A stretch of DNA of 64,000 nucleotides from JAFDZO01 sp044226845 (GCA_044226845.1 JBGAGG010000005.1:62001-126000); one strand, 5' to 3'; counted from the first letter of the stretch, positions 42,137 through 51,784 are shown. The notes: generated by a model from the sequence alone, not told the origin. Numbers and translations are program-made.

Positions 42137-43474
42137 ATGAATTATTTAAAAAACTTAAACACATTCCGCGCTTTCCAAAGCCGCAACTACAGATTATATT
42201 TTGCAGGTCAGTCAATTTCCCTCATCGGTACATGGATGCAGAGAACAGCAGTTTACTGGGTAATATTTTCACAGACACATTCAACTTTTATGCTGGGCCT
42301 GACAGCCTTCGCGACGCAATTTCCATCGTTTGCATTATCGCTCTGGGGCGGAGTAGTCTCAGATAGATACAACCGCTACAAAGTTCTGCTCACAACACAA
42401 ATTGCATCACTAATACAAGCCGTGCTTCTTACAGTATTAATTATTGTCGACCCCTCAGCAGTATGGGCAATTCTTGGTATAAGTATAGTGCTCGGGATTA
42501 TAAATGCATTCGATGTGCCGGCTAGGCAGTCGCTTGTATATGAAATGATTGAAAAAAAACAGGACCTGCCCAATGCGCTTGCATTGAATTCTTCAATGGT
42601 AAATCTTGCAAGGCTTCTCGGTCCGGCAGTTGCAGGTATCGTTCTCGAAAAATTCGGCGAGAGTTTTTGCTTCGGTATCAATGCATTCAGCTTTGTTGCA
42701 GTGATAGGTTCATTATTAATGATGAGGCTGCCGGAATTTATGCCAAAAGAACATCCTAAAAAAATCTCACGCGATTTAAAAGAAGGCTTTACTTATTTAA
42801 AACATACTCCGTCTATTGCAGTCGTTATCTTAATGCTTGCATGCATGAGTCTGCTTGTTCTTCCGTTCACAACACTTTTACCTGTGTATGCTAAAGTTAT
42901 TTTCGCAGGTAATGCTTCCACATTCGGATTTTTAAACAGCTTTATAGGTCTCGGCGCAATATCGGGAGCGATCTACCTTGCCTCGCAAAAATCCGGCAGT
43001 GATTTAAAGAAAATTTTAATTGCTAACACTATTATATTCGGAGCAGGACTTATCATTTTCTCTCACATGACAAACCTCCCACTAGCATTACTCTTTGCAG
43101 CGATTACAGGATTCGGAATGATGTCGCAGACAACTATAAGTAATACTCTTATCCAAACAAGAGTTCTACCTGAAATGCGCGGGCGAGTGCTTAGTTATTT
43201 TGTTATGGCATTTTTCGGAATGCAGCCTCTTGGCGCGCTGCTTATCGGTGCGTTATCCGGTTATATCGGAACTCCCAACACAATACTTGCAGAAGGTATA
43301 GCAGCAATATTAATTCTTGTAATATTTCTTCCTTTCCTGCGTAAAGACAAAATACGAATAAAAGAAAAGGAAGCTTTGGTAAATACACAGAAGGAAATAG
43401 ATTCTACTTCTGAAGAACTGGTGATGGAAGAACAGATAATTGATGGTCAGAAGCGTACAATTGCTGCAGTTTAG
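42137..43474 (+). CDS. MFS transporter (EntS/TetV-like exporter)
   Basis: 445 residues with about twelve membrane helices. The N-terminus FRAFQSRNYRLYFAGQSISL and IGTWMQRTAVYWVIF are characteristic of the EntS/MFS-3 exporter group; the loop between helices 2 and 3 has GGVVSDRYNRYKVL (motif A). A cytoplasmic tail of ~45 residues is Glu/Lys-rich. Together with the upstream MarR gene it likely forms a drug or metabolite efflux unit. Confidence 0.92.
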   Translation: MNYLKNLNTFRAFQSRNYRLYFAGQSISLIGTWMQRTAVYWVIFSQTHSTFMLGLTAFATQFPSFALSLWGGVVSDRYNRYKVLLTTQIASLIQAVLLTVLIIVDPSAVWAILGISIVLGIINAFDVPARQSLVYEMIEKKQDLPNALALNSSMVNLARLLGPAVAGIVLEKFGESFCFGINAFSFVAVIGSLLMMRLPEFMPKEHPKKISRDLKEGFTYLKHTPSIAVVILMLACMSLLVLPFTTLLPVYAKVIFAGNASTFGFLNSFIGLGAISGAIYLASQKSGSDLKKILIANTIIFGAGLIIFSHMTNLPLALLFAAITGFGMMSQTTISNTLIQTRVLPEMRGRVLSYFVMAFFGMQPLGALLIGALSGYIGTPNTILAEGIAAILILVIFLPFLRKDKIRIKEKEALVNTQKEIDSTSEELVMEEQIIDGQKRTIAAV

Positions 43475-43525
43475 TTTACTTAATAACACTCTTGCTCGTA
43501 AAATATTTTTTTCCAATATTAAAAG

Positions 43526-44389
43526 ATGGTAAAAGCCGCTAAGATAGAAAATGTAATCCGCAAAGGCTCCTCAGTACCTATAATTGCGGCTGATGAAAAT
43601 GATAAATTTTATTTTGTAAAAGTAAAAGCTGCAGGCGACGGACTTACCTCTTTAATAGCAGACTGGATTGTAACATCAATCGGAAATAAAATAGGGCTTC
43701 CTGTCTTAAAGCCGGAGGTTATTCTTATAGATGAATCTATTGCTATAAATTACAAGCATCCTGAAATTTCTGAATTAGTAAAACGCAGCTACGGATATAA
43801 TCTTGCCTATAAATATTTTGCAGATGCGCAGTTGTATAATCCATCCAAACCACATCCCGATTTTAAAAAAGAAGAGAAGGATTTAATTTTTCTGTTTGAT
43901 TCATTCTTCGTGAATATCGACAGAACAAATGATAACCCGAATGTATTTAACTCAAAGAATAATATCTACGCCGTAGATTTCGGCGCATGCTTTTTAATAA
44001 AAGAAATTTTTGATAATATCCCGTATTGTTTGAACCCTGAAATACAAAAGCTTCTCAAACGAAATATTTTTTACAGGGAAGATGTAAATGCTGAAATGCT
44101 GCTGGAGAAATTCCGCACGTTATCCAAAGCTGATATAGCTGAAATTATAAACGGTTTTCCCGGTGAATGGATTGCAGGAAGTAAAATGAAAAAAGAGGAA
44201 CTTTCATCACGGTTGTATTCGTTAATGAATGAAGATAATCATCTTGCAAAAGCATTGGAAGTTTTGAAGAAAATTGAAGTTCCCACTGATAAGCAGCTAA
44301 AGAAAAATCGCGAAGCTAACAAAAGAAAATTTGAAGAGGGAATATTTAAGAATGTTGTGCCGCTGATGCCGGAAAGCAAGAGATTCTGA
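43526..44389 (+). CDS. HipA-like kinase domain protein
   Basis: 287 residues. The N-terminal block VKAAGDGLTSLIADWIVTSI with IGLPVLKPEVI, the catalytic-loop-like FVNIDRTNDNPNVF (about residues 131-144) and the metal-binding-like YAVDFGACFL match stand-alone HipA-like kinases (HipA_2 type). These are smaller than HipA toxins, and no HipB-type antitoxin gene lies beside it, so toxin activity is not implied. Function and substrate are unknown. It starts 51 bases after the MFS gene. Confidence 0.78.
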   Translation: MVKAAKIENVIRKGSSVPIIAADENDKFYFVKVKAAGDGLTSLIADWIVTSIGNKIGLPVLKPEVILIDESIAINYKHPEISELVKRSYGYNLAYKYFADAQLYNPSKPHPDFKKEEKDLIFLFDSFFVNIDRTNDNPNVFNSKNNIYAVDFGACFLIKEIFDNIPYCLNPEIQKLLKRNIFYREDVNAEMLLEKFRTLSKADIAEIINGFPGEWIAGSKMKKEELSSRLYSLMNEDNHLAKALEVLKKIEVPTDKQLKKNREANKRKFEEGIFKNVVPLMPESKRF

Positions 44390-44429
44390 TTATGGTAAAG
44401 AGTAGAAAATAGTGAGTATAAAGTAACCA

Positions 44430-44477
44430 AAATTCTCTCCTTGAGGGGTGTCCGACGTCAGGTTGGGAGGGGTGTTT
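44430..44477. repeat. Dispersed 48-bp element, copy 2 (inverted)
   Basis: Reverse complement of the element at 5183-5230, same length. The outer ~13 bases on the C-rich side and the outer ~19 bases on the other side are nearly identical, whereas the core differs (GACGTC in place of CTTCGTCG). It lies between the HipA-like gene and a lipoprotein gene, in the lipoprotein's upstream region. Confidence 0.65.
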
Positions 44478-44513
44478 TTAGAAACAGTTAATATATATAA
44501 TTTGAAAAAACTA

Positions 44514-44930
44514 ATGCAAAAAATTTATTCCATAATTTTCATAGCTCTGATTGCTTTAACACTTTACTCCTGCGGAGAGAAAACTTTCCCAATGCCGGAG
44601 AATAAAATTCTGAAAGAAGAATACAATCTTGGATACAACTCACAGGATTTTTCCATCTACATGAAATCTCTTGATACTACAACAGCAGTAGCTTTAGTAG
44701 ATGCATACGTGGATAAGTACAAAGATAAAAATCTGGCAATGCTTAAATTCAAAATATATGATGCAGAGCTTCCGCTTGATTTAATAAATAAAATCGATGC
44801 GCCTATAACATCCGATTCACTCGGGAATGCAATAATAACTTTTCCGCCGAAAGGCACTAAATCAATTCAGTGCTGGTACTGGTTCAAAACAGGAAATAAA
44901 GATATGAGTGATGTGAAAATCCAGAAATAA
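44514..44930 (+). CDS. Small lipoprotein, unknown
   Basis: 138 residues from the ATG at 44514; a TTG at 44502 would add KKLM to the N-terminus and is equally possible. Starts further upstream would read through the dispersed repeat and are rejected. The lipobox LYSC sits at the end of a hydrophobic signal (IIFIALIALTLYSC), so it is a predicted membrane lipoprotein. The mature part (~115 residues) has no recognised domain. A terminator-like hairpin shared with the convergent gene follows directly. Confidence 0.7.
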   Translation: MQKIYSIIFIALIALTLYSCGEKTFPMPENKILKEEYNLGYNSQDFSIYMKSLDTTTAVALVDAYVDKYKDKNLAMLKFKIYDAELPLDLINKIDAPITSDSLGNAIITFPPKGTKSIQCWYWFKTGNKDMSDVKIQK

Positions 44931-44975
44931 AAAATCTCCTCTTGATTATAAATCAATTATAAAAACAAGAGGAGA
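44928..44975 (-). terminator. Rho-independent terminator of the FG-GAP protein gene
   Basis: TCTCCTCTTG (44935-44944) and CAAGAGGAGA (44966-44975) form a perfect 10-bp stem with a 21-base A/T-rich loop. On the minus strand it is followed by TTTTTTATTTC, so it ends the leftward transcript from 47913; it may also stop the rightward lipoprotein transcript. Confidence 0.75.
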
Positions 44976-45003
44976 CTCTGAAAGAAGTAATGTTTCTTCA
45001 AAC

Positions 45004-47913
45004 TTATTTTACTAAAACCATTTTTTTCACTGCTGTAAAATTTTCCGATGTAAGTCTGTAAAAATAAATTCCGCTTGAAAGACTTATACCGTTAAACTTC
45101 ACCGTATAATATCCCGCTTCCTGCACATTATTTACAAGCTGCATTATTTCTTTTCCCGTCATATCATAAATTTTTAAACTTACAAATCCATTCTTCGGGA
45201 GCTCATAATTTATTTTTGTTTCGGGATTAAAAGGGTTCGGATAATTCTGCGCTAAGCTGAATTTCACCGGCACACCTATCACAACTTCATTGCTTAAACT
45301 GTAATACTTATAGTTCCCGTTGTAATCAATTTGTTTTAATCTGTAGCTGTAACTTCCTGTATTCAAACCATTATCTCTGAAGGAATACTGCGCAGCACTA
45401 TTCACCGTTCCCTGACCGTCAACAAATCCTATTTTCTTCCATCCGCTTCCGAATGAATTTCTTTCTATATCAAATCCTTTATTGTTCAACTCTTCAGCAG
45501 TACTCCATTTAAGATTTACACTTTGTCCTTCAGCTGAAGCAGTGAATGAAATTAATTCGACAGGCAGAGGAAAATCAGCCCTGTTAATAAAAACAGAAAT
45601 ATTATCTGTGCCGTTATTTGCTGCTGCAAAGTCAGGCTTTCCGTCAAGATTTAAATCATCGATAAAAACATCCATCGGCTGTGTTGTTCCACCGGCTGAA
45701 AAATCACTCTTTGGTAAAAAACCCGGTATTGTTGTGCCCGGAGTAGTTGCATTTAAAAGTACGGAAACATTATTTGAATTTCTGTTCGTTGTTATCAGGT
45801 CAGGCTTGCCGTCTCCGTTTACATCTCCTGATGCAACTTTATTGGGCAATGTTCCCGTTGAAAATCTTCTGTGCGGATAAAATGTAGGCGTTGATGCGCC
45901 GGGTGTTGTAGAGTTAAGCATCACTGCAACCGAGTCAACGCTAATAGTAGTAACTGCAATATCCGGCTTTCCGTCTCCGTTAAAATCGGCAGAGGTTATT
46001 GCCCAGCATATTCCCATTCCTCCAAAATTTGTAGGTCCGGAAAATGTAGGAACCGAAGCGCCGGGAACTGTAGTATTAAAAAATACAGATACGTTATTTG
46101 ATATTCCGTTTGATGTAGCAAAATCTAATTTTCCGTCTCCGTTAAAATCTGCAAGGCAAATTTCCTGCGGCTCATTGCCTGTGCTGAAATCTGTTCTTGC
46201 AGAGAAGCTCGGAACAGATGCTCCAGGAGTTGTAGTGTTTAAAAATACTGCAGCTGAATTATCAAGTCCGTTTGTTGCAATTAAGTCAGGCTTTCCGTCT
46301 CCGTTTATATCGCCTACTTCAACTACCCTCGGTCCGTTTGCCATAGCAAAATCTGTGTGAGCTGAAAAAGATACTGATGAAGCTCCGGGAGAAGTTGTGT
46401 TTAAAAATACGGCAATGTATCCGCCGCCCGGCTCTGCATTTATTACTGCTAAATCATATTTTCCGTCTAAGTTAAAGTCTCCTGATGCAAGCGCCGGCGG
46501 ACTACCTGCGCCTGTAGAAAAATTTTGCGCAGCAGAATAAACCGGTGTTGTTGAACCCGGAGTAGTTGTATTCACAAATACCGATACAACTTTATTGTTA
46601 TAATCTCCTGATGCAAGGTCAGGCTTACCGTCTCCGTTAAAATCCTGACTGATAACAGATATTGGCGCGCTGCCTGACTGCATAGAAAAATCAGTATTTG
46701 TAAATGATGCCGGCTCTATCCCAACACCCGTTCTGTTTATAAAAACTGAAATTGAGTCAGAGCCAGCATTGGCGGCAAGCATATCAGGCTTACCGTCTCC
46801 GTTAATATCTGCAATAGCCAGATTCTGCGGAACCAATAATGTACTAAAATCTTTGCGGCTAAGAAAAACAGGAACAGGACTTCCGGGAGATGTTGTATTG
46901 ATAAAAACAGAAAGCGTATTATTCTGAATATTAGAAGTTATCACGTCAGGCTTGCCGTCGCAGTTCATATCGGCAATTATAACTGCAGCAGGGCTGCCAT
47001 CTTCTACAGGAAAATCGAAGCGGGAAGAAAAGCTCGGAGTTGATGAGCCAAGTGTTGTTGTATTTAGAAAGACTGACATCGTATCAAAGTTTGCCACTGC
47101 AAAATCCGGCTTACCGTCTAAATTCAAATCTCCAGTGGATACTCCATCCGATTGATCAAGCGTCTGAAAATCCGTTCGTGTTGTAAATGAAGGAACTGAT
47201 GCTCCGGGTGCAGTTGTGTTAATAAAAACACAAGCAGTATCATTACCGTCAACTGATACAATATCGGGCTTTCCGTCTCCGTTAAAATCTGCCGAAGCTG
47301 CAAAGAAAACTGCCAGCCCCCCGTCGAAATCATAGTTTGTTGAAAACGCAGCAGTTGTATCTCCTGTGATTGTATTATTGATGAAAATGCAAACAGCTGA
47401 ATCCTGGTCACCTGCGGCTATATCGGCTTTACCGTCCATGTTAAAATCTTTTACTAAAACTGAAACAGGTTTGCCACCTGTTGTAAAATCTACTATGGTA
47501 GTGAAGTCAGGAGTCATGCTTCCCGTTATGGTCCGATTTATCATTACAGATACATTGCTAGTTGTAGAGTTTGCAATAATTATATCGGGCTTGCCGTCGC
47601 CGTTTATATCTGCGAGAGTAAGATACATTGCATTGCCGGCTATACTAAAATCTGTTCTTGGCGCAAAGCTTGGAGTATTGGAACCTATTGTTGTTGTATT
47701 AAAAAAAATCGATATCGATGCATCACTAAAATTCGCCGAGACCATATCCTGCTTACCGTCTCCGTTTATATCTCCGGTGGTTATAGCCCAGGGAGCGAAG
47801 CCTGCTTCAAAATCTGTTCGCACTGGAAAATGCGCCTGCGCAAAAATGCCTGCGGGAATTACCGCCATTATAAAAACTAACATTACAAAAATTGATTTAA
47901 AAACCTTTTTCAT
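45004..47913 (-). CDS. Secreted FG-GAP/VCBS protein with 14 calcium-type repeats and type IX tail
   Basis: 969 residues from the ATG at 47913 (KKVFKSIFVMLVFIMAVIPA, signal ending IFAQ); an upstream in-frame ATG at 47976 would bury the signal and is rejected. The body has fourteen FG-GAP/VCBS repeats of ~54 residues, each with a DxNxDGKxD calcium-binding loop followed by SVFxNTTTPGAxxPxF. Fourteen blades would make two seven-bladed propellers; the seventh and fourteenth repeats alike end SVFINR. A fibronectin-like module (PVELISFTAS...GFDIERNS) and the sorting domain LAQNYPNPFNPETKINYELP, ending KKMVLVK, complete it. A surface adhesion or binding role is inferred. Confidence 0.92.
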   Translation of the reverse strand: MKKVFKSIFVMLVFIMAVIPAGIFAQAHFPVRTDFEAGFAPWAITTGDINGDGKQDMVSANFSDASISIFFNTTTIGSNTPSFAPRTDFSIAGNAMYLTLADINGDGKPDIIIANSTTSNVSVMINRTITGSMTPDFTTIVDFTTGGKPVSVLVKDFNMDGKADIAAGDQDSAVCIFINNTITGDTTAAFSTNYDFDGGLAVFFAASADFNGDGKPDIVSVDGNDTACVFINTTAPGASVPSFTTRTDFQTLDQSDGVSTGDLNLDGKPDFAVANFDTMSVFLNTTTLGSSTPSFSSRFDFPVEDGSPAAVIIADMNCDGKPDVITSNIQNNTLSVFINTTSPGSPVPVFLSRKDFSTLLVPQNLAIADINGDGKPDMLAANAGSDSISVFINRTGVGIEPASFTNTDFSMQSGSAPISVISQDFNGDGKPDLASGDYNNKVVSVFVNTTTPGSTTPVYSAAQNFSTGAGSPPALASGDFNLDGKYDLAVINAEPGGGYIAVFLNTTSPGASSVSFSAHTDFAMANGPRVVEVGDINGDGKPDLIATNGLDNSAAVFLNTTTPGASVPSFSARTDFSTGNEPQEICLADFNGDGKLDFATSNGISNNVSVFFNTTVPGASVPTFSGPTNFGGMGICWAITSADFNGDGKPDIAVTTISVDSVAVMLNSTTPGASTPTFYPHRRFSTGTLPNKVASGDVNGDGKPDLITTNRNSNNVSVLLNATTPGTTIPGFLPKSDFSAGGTTQPMDVFIDDLNLDGKPDFAAANNGTDNISVFINRADFPLPVELISFTASAEGQSVNLKWSTAEELNNKGFDIERNSFGSGWKKIGFVDGQGTVNSAAQYSFRDNGLNTGSYSYRLKQIDYNGNYKYYSLSNEVVIGVPVKFSLAQNYPNPFNPETKINYELPKNGFVSLKIYDMTGKEIMQLVNNVQEAGYYTVKFNGISLSSGIYFYRLTSENFTAVKKMVLVK

Positions 47914-48130
47914 TCGGGATATTATTTTAGGTGAATACATGTAGTACAAGATAAAAAAGCAAAGATTTCTTTGCATACATAAATACCACCAAAATACCTG
48001 CTATTTGAAAAAAAAACGTGCCAGGTTTATGGTTAAAGCATTGATAATGTATTAGTTAGGGAGTGCGAATAGTACTTTAAAAAAATAGTAGATGTGAGTA
48101 AATAGGGAATTATTTTGAAAGGCTAAGATT

Positions 48131-49582
48131 TTAAAACAACTCTTTCATTTTTTCCAATATCCAGGTTTTGTAAAGATAGTTATTATCTTTTTCAGCCTCT
48201 TTTAAATCTGCATAGTCCAGTTTTTTATTTCCGAATTTTGCATTAGACATTTTACTTATATAGTTTACTGTGTTTTTTATTTTTGTATCTGCATACTGAG
48301 GAAACATTTCAATATTTTTTGCTATGTAATGTTTAATGGAATCTATTAGTGAGCTAACCTGATCGCTTAAGCCAAGCTCAAAATAATTTTTAAGATATAA
48401 GAGTCTGATATTAAGTTTTAAATGCCAGTCAGTATATTTAACATAGTTCAGGTGTTCAATTGATTCGTCAAAATTTCCTCTCTCAAAACAAAAAAGCGCT
48501 TTGCAGTAATGATATCTGTTATCCACTACATCTGCAGGAAGCTTATCTTTAAAATCTTCAATAAACTTTTCACCCCAGTCTAAATCATTTATCATTATTG
48601 CATTCATTGCAATGTTCTGATAGCCGATAGCAGAGAACGGTTTTTTATCATCGTAAATTTTATTTTCAATAAAAAATTTATTTATTTCATGCCCCTCGTG
48701 CATAAATCTGATACCTTTCTTTAGATAATTTGTAAAAACGCCGTTAGAAAGAATTGACCAGAAATTATAAAGCTCTGCCATAGTAAATTTTTTATGATGC
48801 TCGTATATCAGTTCTTTTATCCGGAAGAAATAATTTTCTTCTTCCGGTTTCATCATTGTTAGATTACCAAAGTAATAAGCAGCTATTAAAGGATAATGTT
48901 CGTAGTTCATTTCTTTAAGGGCATTTATATATCCTTCAAAATCAAACTTATCAAGAAACAACTGGGCAAAGCTGAACTTTCTTTCCTCTTTTGTTTCTAT
49001 ATCAAGACAGATCAAATCATTATTTATTTTTAAAATTCCCAGCAGGAAATGATTTAGTGAAAGCTCACTTCTCTGATAAGCGGAGCGCTGCGCCTTGTGT
49101 TTCTCATCCATTGCATTCCAGAGTATACTTTGCTCGATGAGCATTTCAAGCTTATTCTGGAAAAATTTCTGCCCGAAGACAGTATTCATTTCTAAATCCT
49201 GAATGCTTTCAGATATAATTTTTTCTGCGGAATCAAATAGTTTTCTTTTGGTAAGCTCCTGAACAAAATATTTTCGCTTTGCAAATTCATCTTTTTCAAA
49301 ATTCTTCTGAATCAAAAATGATTTTATTAATGAAGAAAGCTCAGTCATTCTGTTCCTTAATGTCTGTACATTGTATTCTTTACCCGGGTATAATTTTTTA
49401 TACAAATTTTCTTTCTTCAGTACATTATCTGTAAAGTCAGGATAGTATTTAGAAATGATTGTAAACAAACGCACCAGCGCTTCTCTTTTATTAAAATAAT
49501 CCGAGCGTATAAACTCACCAAAGTGCTTTAGTTCTTTTTCATCGAATGTTTTTAACAGCTCAATTGTGTAGTGTAAGTGCAT
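48131..49582 (-). CDS. Conserved ~485-aa helical protein of unknown function (paralogue 3)
   Basis: 483 residues from the ATG at 49582. It resembles the proteins at 1252-2715 and 2732-4186: the N-terminus IELLKTFDEKELKHFGEFIR, SKYYPDF, the QTLRNRMTELSSLIKSFLIQ segment, a QELTKRKL helix and the C-terminal KTWILEKMKELF. No signal peptide or membrane helix; predicted all-helical. No named domain is recognised. Its 5' side faces a 402-base hairpin-rich gap; downstream lies the FG-GAP protein gene on the same strand, 217 bases away. Confidence 0.8.
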   Translation of the reverse strand: MHLHYTIELLKTFDEKELKHFGEFIRSDYFNKREALVRLFTIISKYYPDFTDNVLKKENLYKKLYPGKEYNVQTLRNRMTELSSLIKSFLIQKNFEKDEFAKRKYFVQELTKRKLFDSAEKIISESIQDLEMNTVFGQKFFQNKLEMLIEQSILWNAMDEKHKAQRSAYQRSELSLNHFLLGILKINNDLICLDIETKEERKFSFAQLFLDKFDFEGYINALKEMNYEHYPLIAAYYFGNLTMMKPEEENYFFRIKELIYEHHKKFTMAELYNFWSILSNGVFTNYLKKGIRFMHEGHEINKFFIENKIYDDKKPFSAIGYQNIAMNAIMINDLDWGEKFIEDFKDKLPADVVDNRYHYCKALFCFERGNFDESIEHLNYVKYTDWHLKLNIRLLYLKNYFELGLSDQVSSLIDSIKHYIAKNIEMFPQYADTKIKNTVNYISKMSNAKFGNKKLDYADLKEAEKDNNYLYKTWILEKMKELF

Positions 49583-49984
49583 AAATTGGGGTTGTTGGCT
49601 AACACGTAAGTAGTAATAAAATAATCTAATTAGCTTTCTAAAATCTGTAAAACCCGCTTTAGTTTCGGGTTAAATCCGCCAAAAAATCTTTGGCGGGGCA
49701 AAAGATATTTTTTAATTTGTAACCGTTAGCCAAGGATGTAAGTTTATTTAAAAATCAATCACAAGTATCGGACTACAGAAATAAAAAAATCTTCTGACCT
49801 AAAAATTTCCCACAGAAAGATAAACTCAGGTTTATCCTTGGGCTAACAAAAGGATGGCTCCGCAGTCAGCTGCGGAGTTACTCCTTAACTGAATCAACAA
49901 AGAAATTTAAATCTAAATAATCATAAGAATTTTTCAAAGGTAATAAATTCTTTTAATTTTTATTAATAACAAAAACACAAAATA
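49583..49984. other. Hairpin-rich divergent gap
   Basis: No gene is seen. The gap contains AACCCG/CGGGTT (near 49651-49671), CCGCCAAA/TTTGGCGG (near 49677-49697), GATAAAC-TCAG-GTTTATC (49819-49836) and a perfect CTCCGCAG-TCAG-CTGCGGAG hairpin (49858-49877). GTTAGCCAAGGAT (49725-49737) can pair either with TTGGCTAAC on its left (49595-49603) or with ATCCTTGGGCTAAC on its right (49834-49847), so two mutually exclusive folds are possible. The two flanking genes diverge, so promoters must lie here; none could be fixed. Confidence 0.6.
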
Positions 49985-51667
49985 ATGAAAACACTAATTC
50001 TATTCGTCTCAGTCTTAATCTGCTCATTGCTGTTAAGTATTTCAGGTTACACTCAAACGCAGCAATGGGCAGTAACGCAGGATTTTTCATCCTCAGAAAT
50101 TCTTGAAAACACTTTAGTAGATAATTCAGGAAACACTTACTTATGCGGAGAAACTATTATAAGCGGCGGAACATACAGGTCAATGTATATATCAAAATAT
50201 AACTCTGCCGGGACTTATCAGTGGGGAAGATCTTTAAAAGGGGTTTACTTCGGAGCCCCGAATAACAGAGGTACAAATGCTTATACATCGGTATTAGATA
50301 ACTCGGGAAATGCTTATGTAGCAGGTACTTCTGATTCATCTTTCAGCGCTAACAAAGGTTACATTGCAAAATTTAATCCTAATGGTGACTCAGTTTGGTG
50401 TACTTATGCAGGGGTGAACGATACAATCGGGTTTGTAGAATGGTACTCGATGAAAATTGATAACTCTGGAAATCTTTATGTAGCCGGCATTAACTTCAAA
50501 TCCAATTTTTCTGTTCGAACATACATAGTTGCAAAGTATAATTCATCAGGTGTTTTACAATGGGTAGTAAATCAGTATCCTCCATTAATGCGTTCTACAC
50601 GCAAAATAGGATTTACACTCCAGCTTGATAATGCAAATAATGTTTATATTGCTTCTTCATTACAAAAATCATTGGCTACTGGTTCAACAGATTTTTATGT
50701 CTTTAAATTAAACAATGCAGGAGCATTCCAGTGGTCTTCAACCTATAATGGTCCCGCAGATGCAGAAGATTATGTTTCATCTATGGTTCTTGACGCATCA
50801 GGTAACGTTTATGTTGAAGGAACCGGGATGAATATTATTCCTATAATGAAAGAAATTACCTGTATAAAATATAGCGGCAGCACAGGCGCGCAGCAATGGC
50901 TCTACAAATTAAATGGAGTGAATGGAGGAGGAGATGAATCTGCTTTTAATATAGCTGTAGGAATTAATAATGATGTTTACCTCTCATGCTCCCTTTTTCA
51001 AAATACAGTTTATGACGACGGCGCATTGATTAAACTTAATGCTTCTTCCGGAACCGAAGTTTGGAAAAAAATATTTAAATCAGATGGTACCGGAGCAAAT
51101 TCATGTAACGATGTAAAAGTACTTTCATCAGGAATAATTTATGCAGTAGGAGCTGCTAACAACGGTTCTTCAACTAATTCTGTATATACCAGAAAACTAA
51201 ATCCTGCAGGAGATTCCTTAAGTGCATCGAGTTATTCGGTAGGAACCAGTGCTTCGGCCATTCCGAAATTTGTAACACCTGCCACAGGTAACTCTCTCTA
51301 TATATCAGGGGATGTTACAGTTGGTTCCAATATAGATGCTTTTCTTGTAAAGTATGGAGTAACAACAAGTATAACTCCTGTACAAAACATTATGCCTGAT
51401 GATTTTTCATTATTACAAAATTATCCAAATCCATTTAATCCTTCGACAAAAATTAGTTACAATTTAAAAACAGAAGGATTAGTTTCTCTGAAAGTTTTTG
51501 ATTTAAATGGAAAAGAAGTTGCAAATCTTGTAAACGAAAATCAGAAAGCAGGTAGATACGAGCTTAATTTTGATGCAGGTAAGTACTCACTCTCAAGCGG
51601 AATTTATTTCTATAAAATAAGTGCTTCAGGATTTACAGATACAAAAAGAATGATTCTTGTAAAATAA
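49985..51667 (+). CDS. Secreted SBBP-type beta-propeller protein with type IX tail
   Basis: 560 residues. A signal peptide (ending GYTQ) is followed by repeats of ~55-60 residues with the pattern DNSGNxYVAGxSxxxxxxxYxxxKYNxxGxxQW (for example LDNSGNAYVAGTSD and YIAKFNPNGDSVW), the SBBP/beta-propeller signature, about seven copies in ~440 residues. The sorting domain LLQNYPNPFNPSTKISYNLK forms the C-terminus, ending TKRMILVK. The fibronectin-like module found in three other secreted proteins here is absent. A terminator lies downstream, shared with the convergent gene. Confidence 0.9.
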   Translation: MKTLILFVSVLICSLLLSISGYTQTQQWAVTQDFSSSEILENTLVDNSGNTYLCGETIISGGTYRSMYISKYNSAGTYQWGRSLKGVYFGAPNNRGTNAYTSVLDNSGNAYVAGTSDSSFSANKGYIAKFNPNGDSVWCTYAGVNDTIGFVEWYSMKIDNSGNLYVAGINFKSNFSVRTYIVAKYNSSGVLQWVVNQYPPLMRSTRKIGFTLQLDNANNVYIASSLQKSLATGSTDFYVFKLNNAGAFQWSSTYNGPADAEDYVSSMVLDASGNVYVEGTGMNIIPIMKEITCIKYSGSTGAQQWLYKLNGVNGGGDESAFNIAVGINNDVYLSCSLFQNTVYDDGALIKLNASSGTEVWKKIFKSDGTGANSCNDVKVLSSGIIYAVGAANNGSSTNSVYTRKLNPAGDSLSASSYSVGTSASAIPKFVTPATGNSLYISGDVTVGSNIDAFLVKYGVTTSITPVQNIMPDDFSLLQNYPNPFNPSTKISYNLKTEGLVSLKVFDLNGKEVANLVNENQKAGRYELNFDAGKYSLSSGIYFYKISASGFTDTKRMILVK

Positions 51668-51680
51668 AGTTTGAGAAAAA

Positions 51681-51692
51681 ACGGTATACCGT
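51681..51692. promoter_or_regulatory. Perfect 12-bp palindrome
   Basis: ACGGTATACCGT is a perfect palindrome 14 bases after the stop of the SBBP-repeat gene and before the convergent terminator. No adjacent promoter is evident, so its role is unknown; it may be chance. Confidence 0.25.
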
Positions 51693-51745
51693 ACTGTAGA
51701 TAGTTTTCCAAGTGTCCCGTGAAAGCAATAAGCAGTTGGTGGATG

Positions 51746-51784
51746 AATAAAAGTACCTTCGGTTAATACGTAGGTACTTTTATT
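51746..51784. terminator. Bidirectional terminator
   Basis: AATAAAAGTACCT (51746-51758) and AGGTACTTTTATT (51772-51784) form a perfect 13-bp stem with a 13-base loop between two convergent genes. Because the outer stem is A/T-rich, both strands end in a T-rich arm. Confidence 0.75.

Noticed and set aside
43526..44389. HipA toxin of a toxin-antitoxin pair
   Set aside because: No HipB-like gene is adjacent, and the protein is shorter than HipA; it is called only a HipA-like kinase.
44448..44513. Upstream extension of the lipoprotein gene at 44514
   Set aside because: This would read through the dispersed 48-bp element and bury the lipoprotein signal.
45100..47700. Regular DNA repeats resembling a tandem or CRISPR-like array
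   Set aside because: The ~162-bp periodicity is fully explained by fourteen ~54-residue FG-GAP repeats in one open gene.
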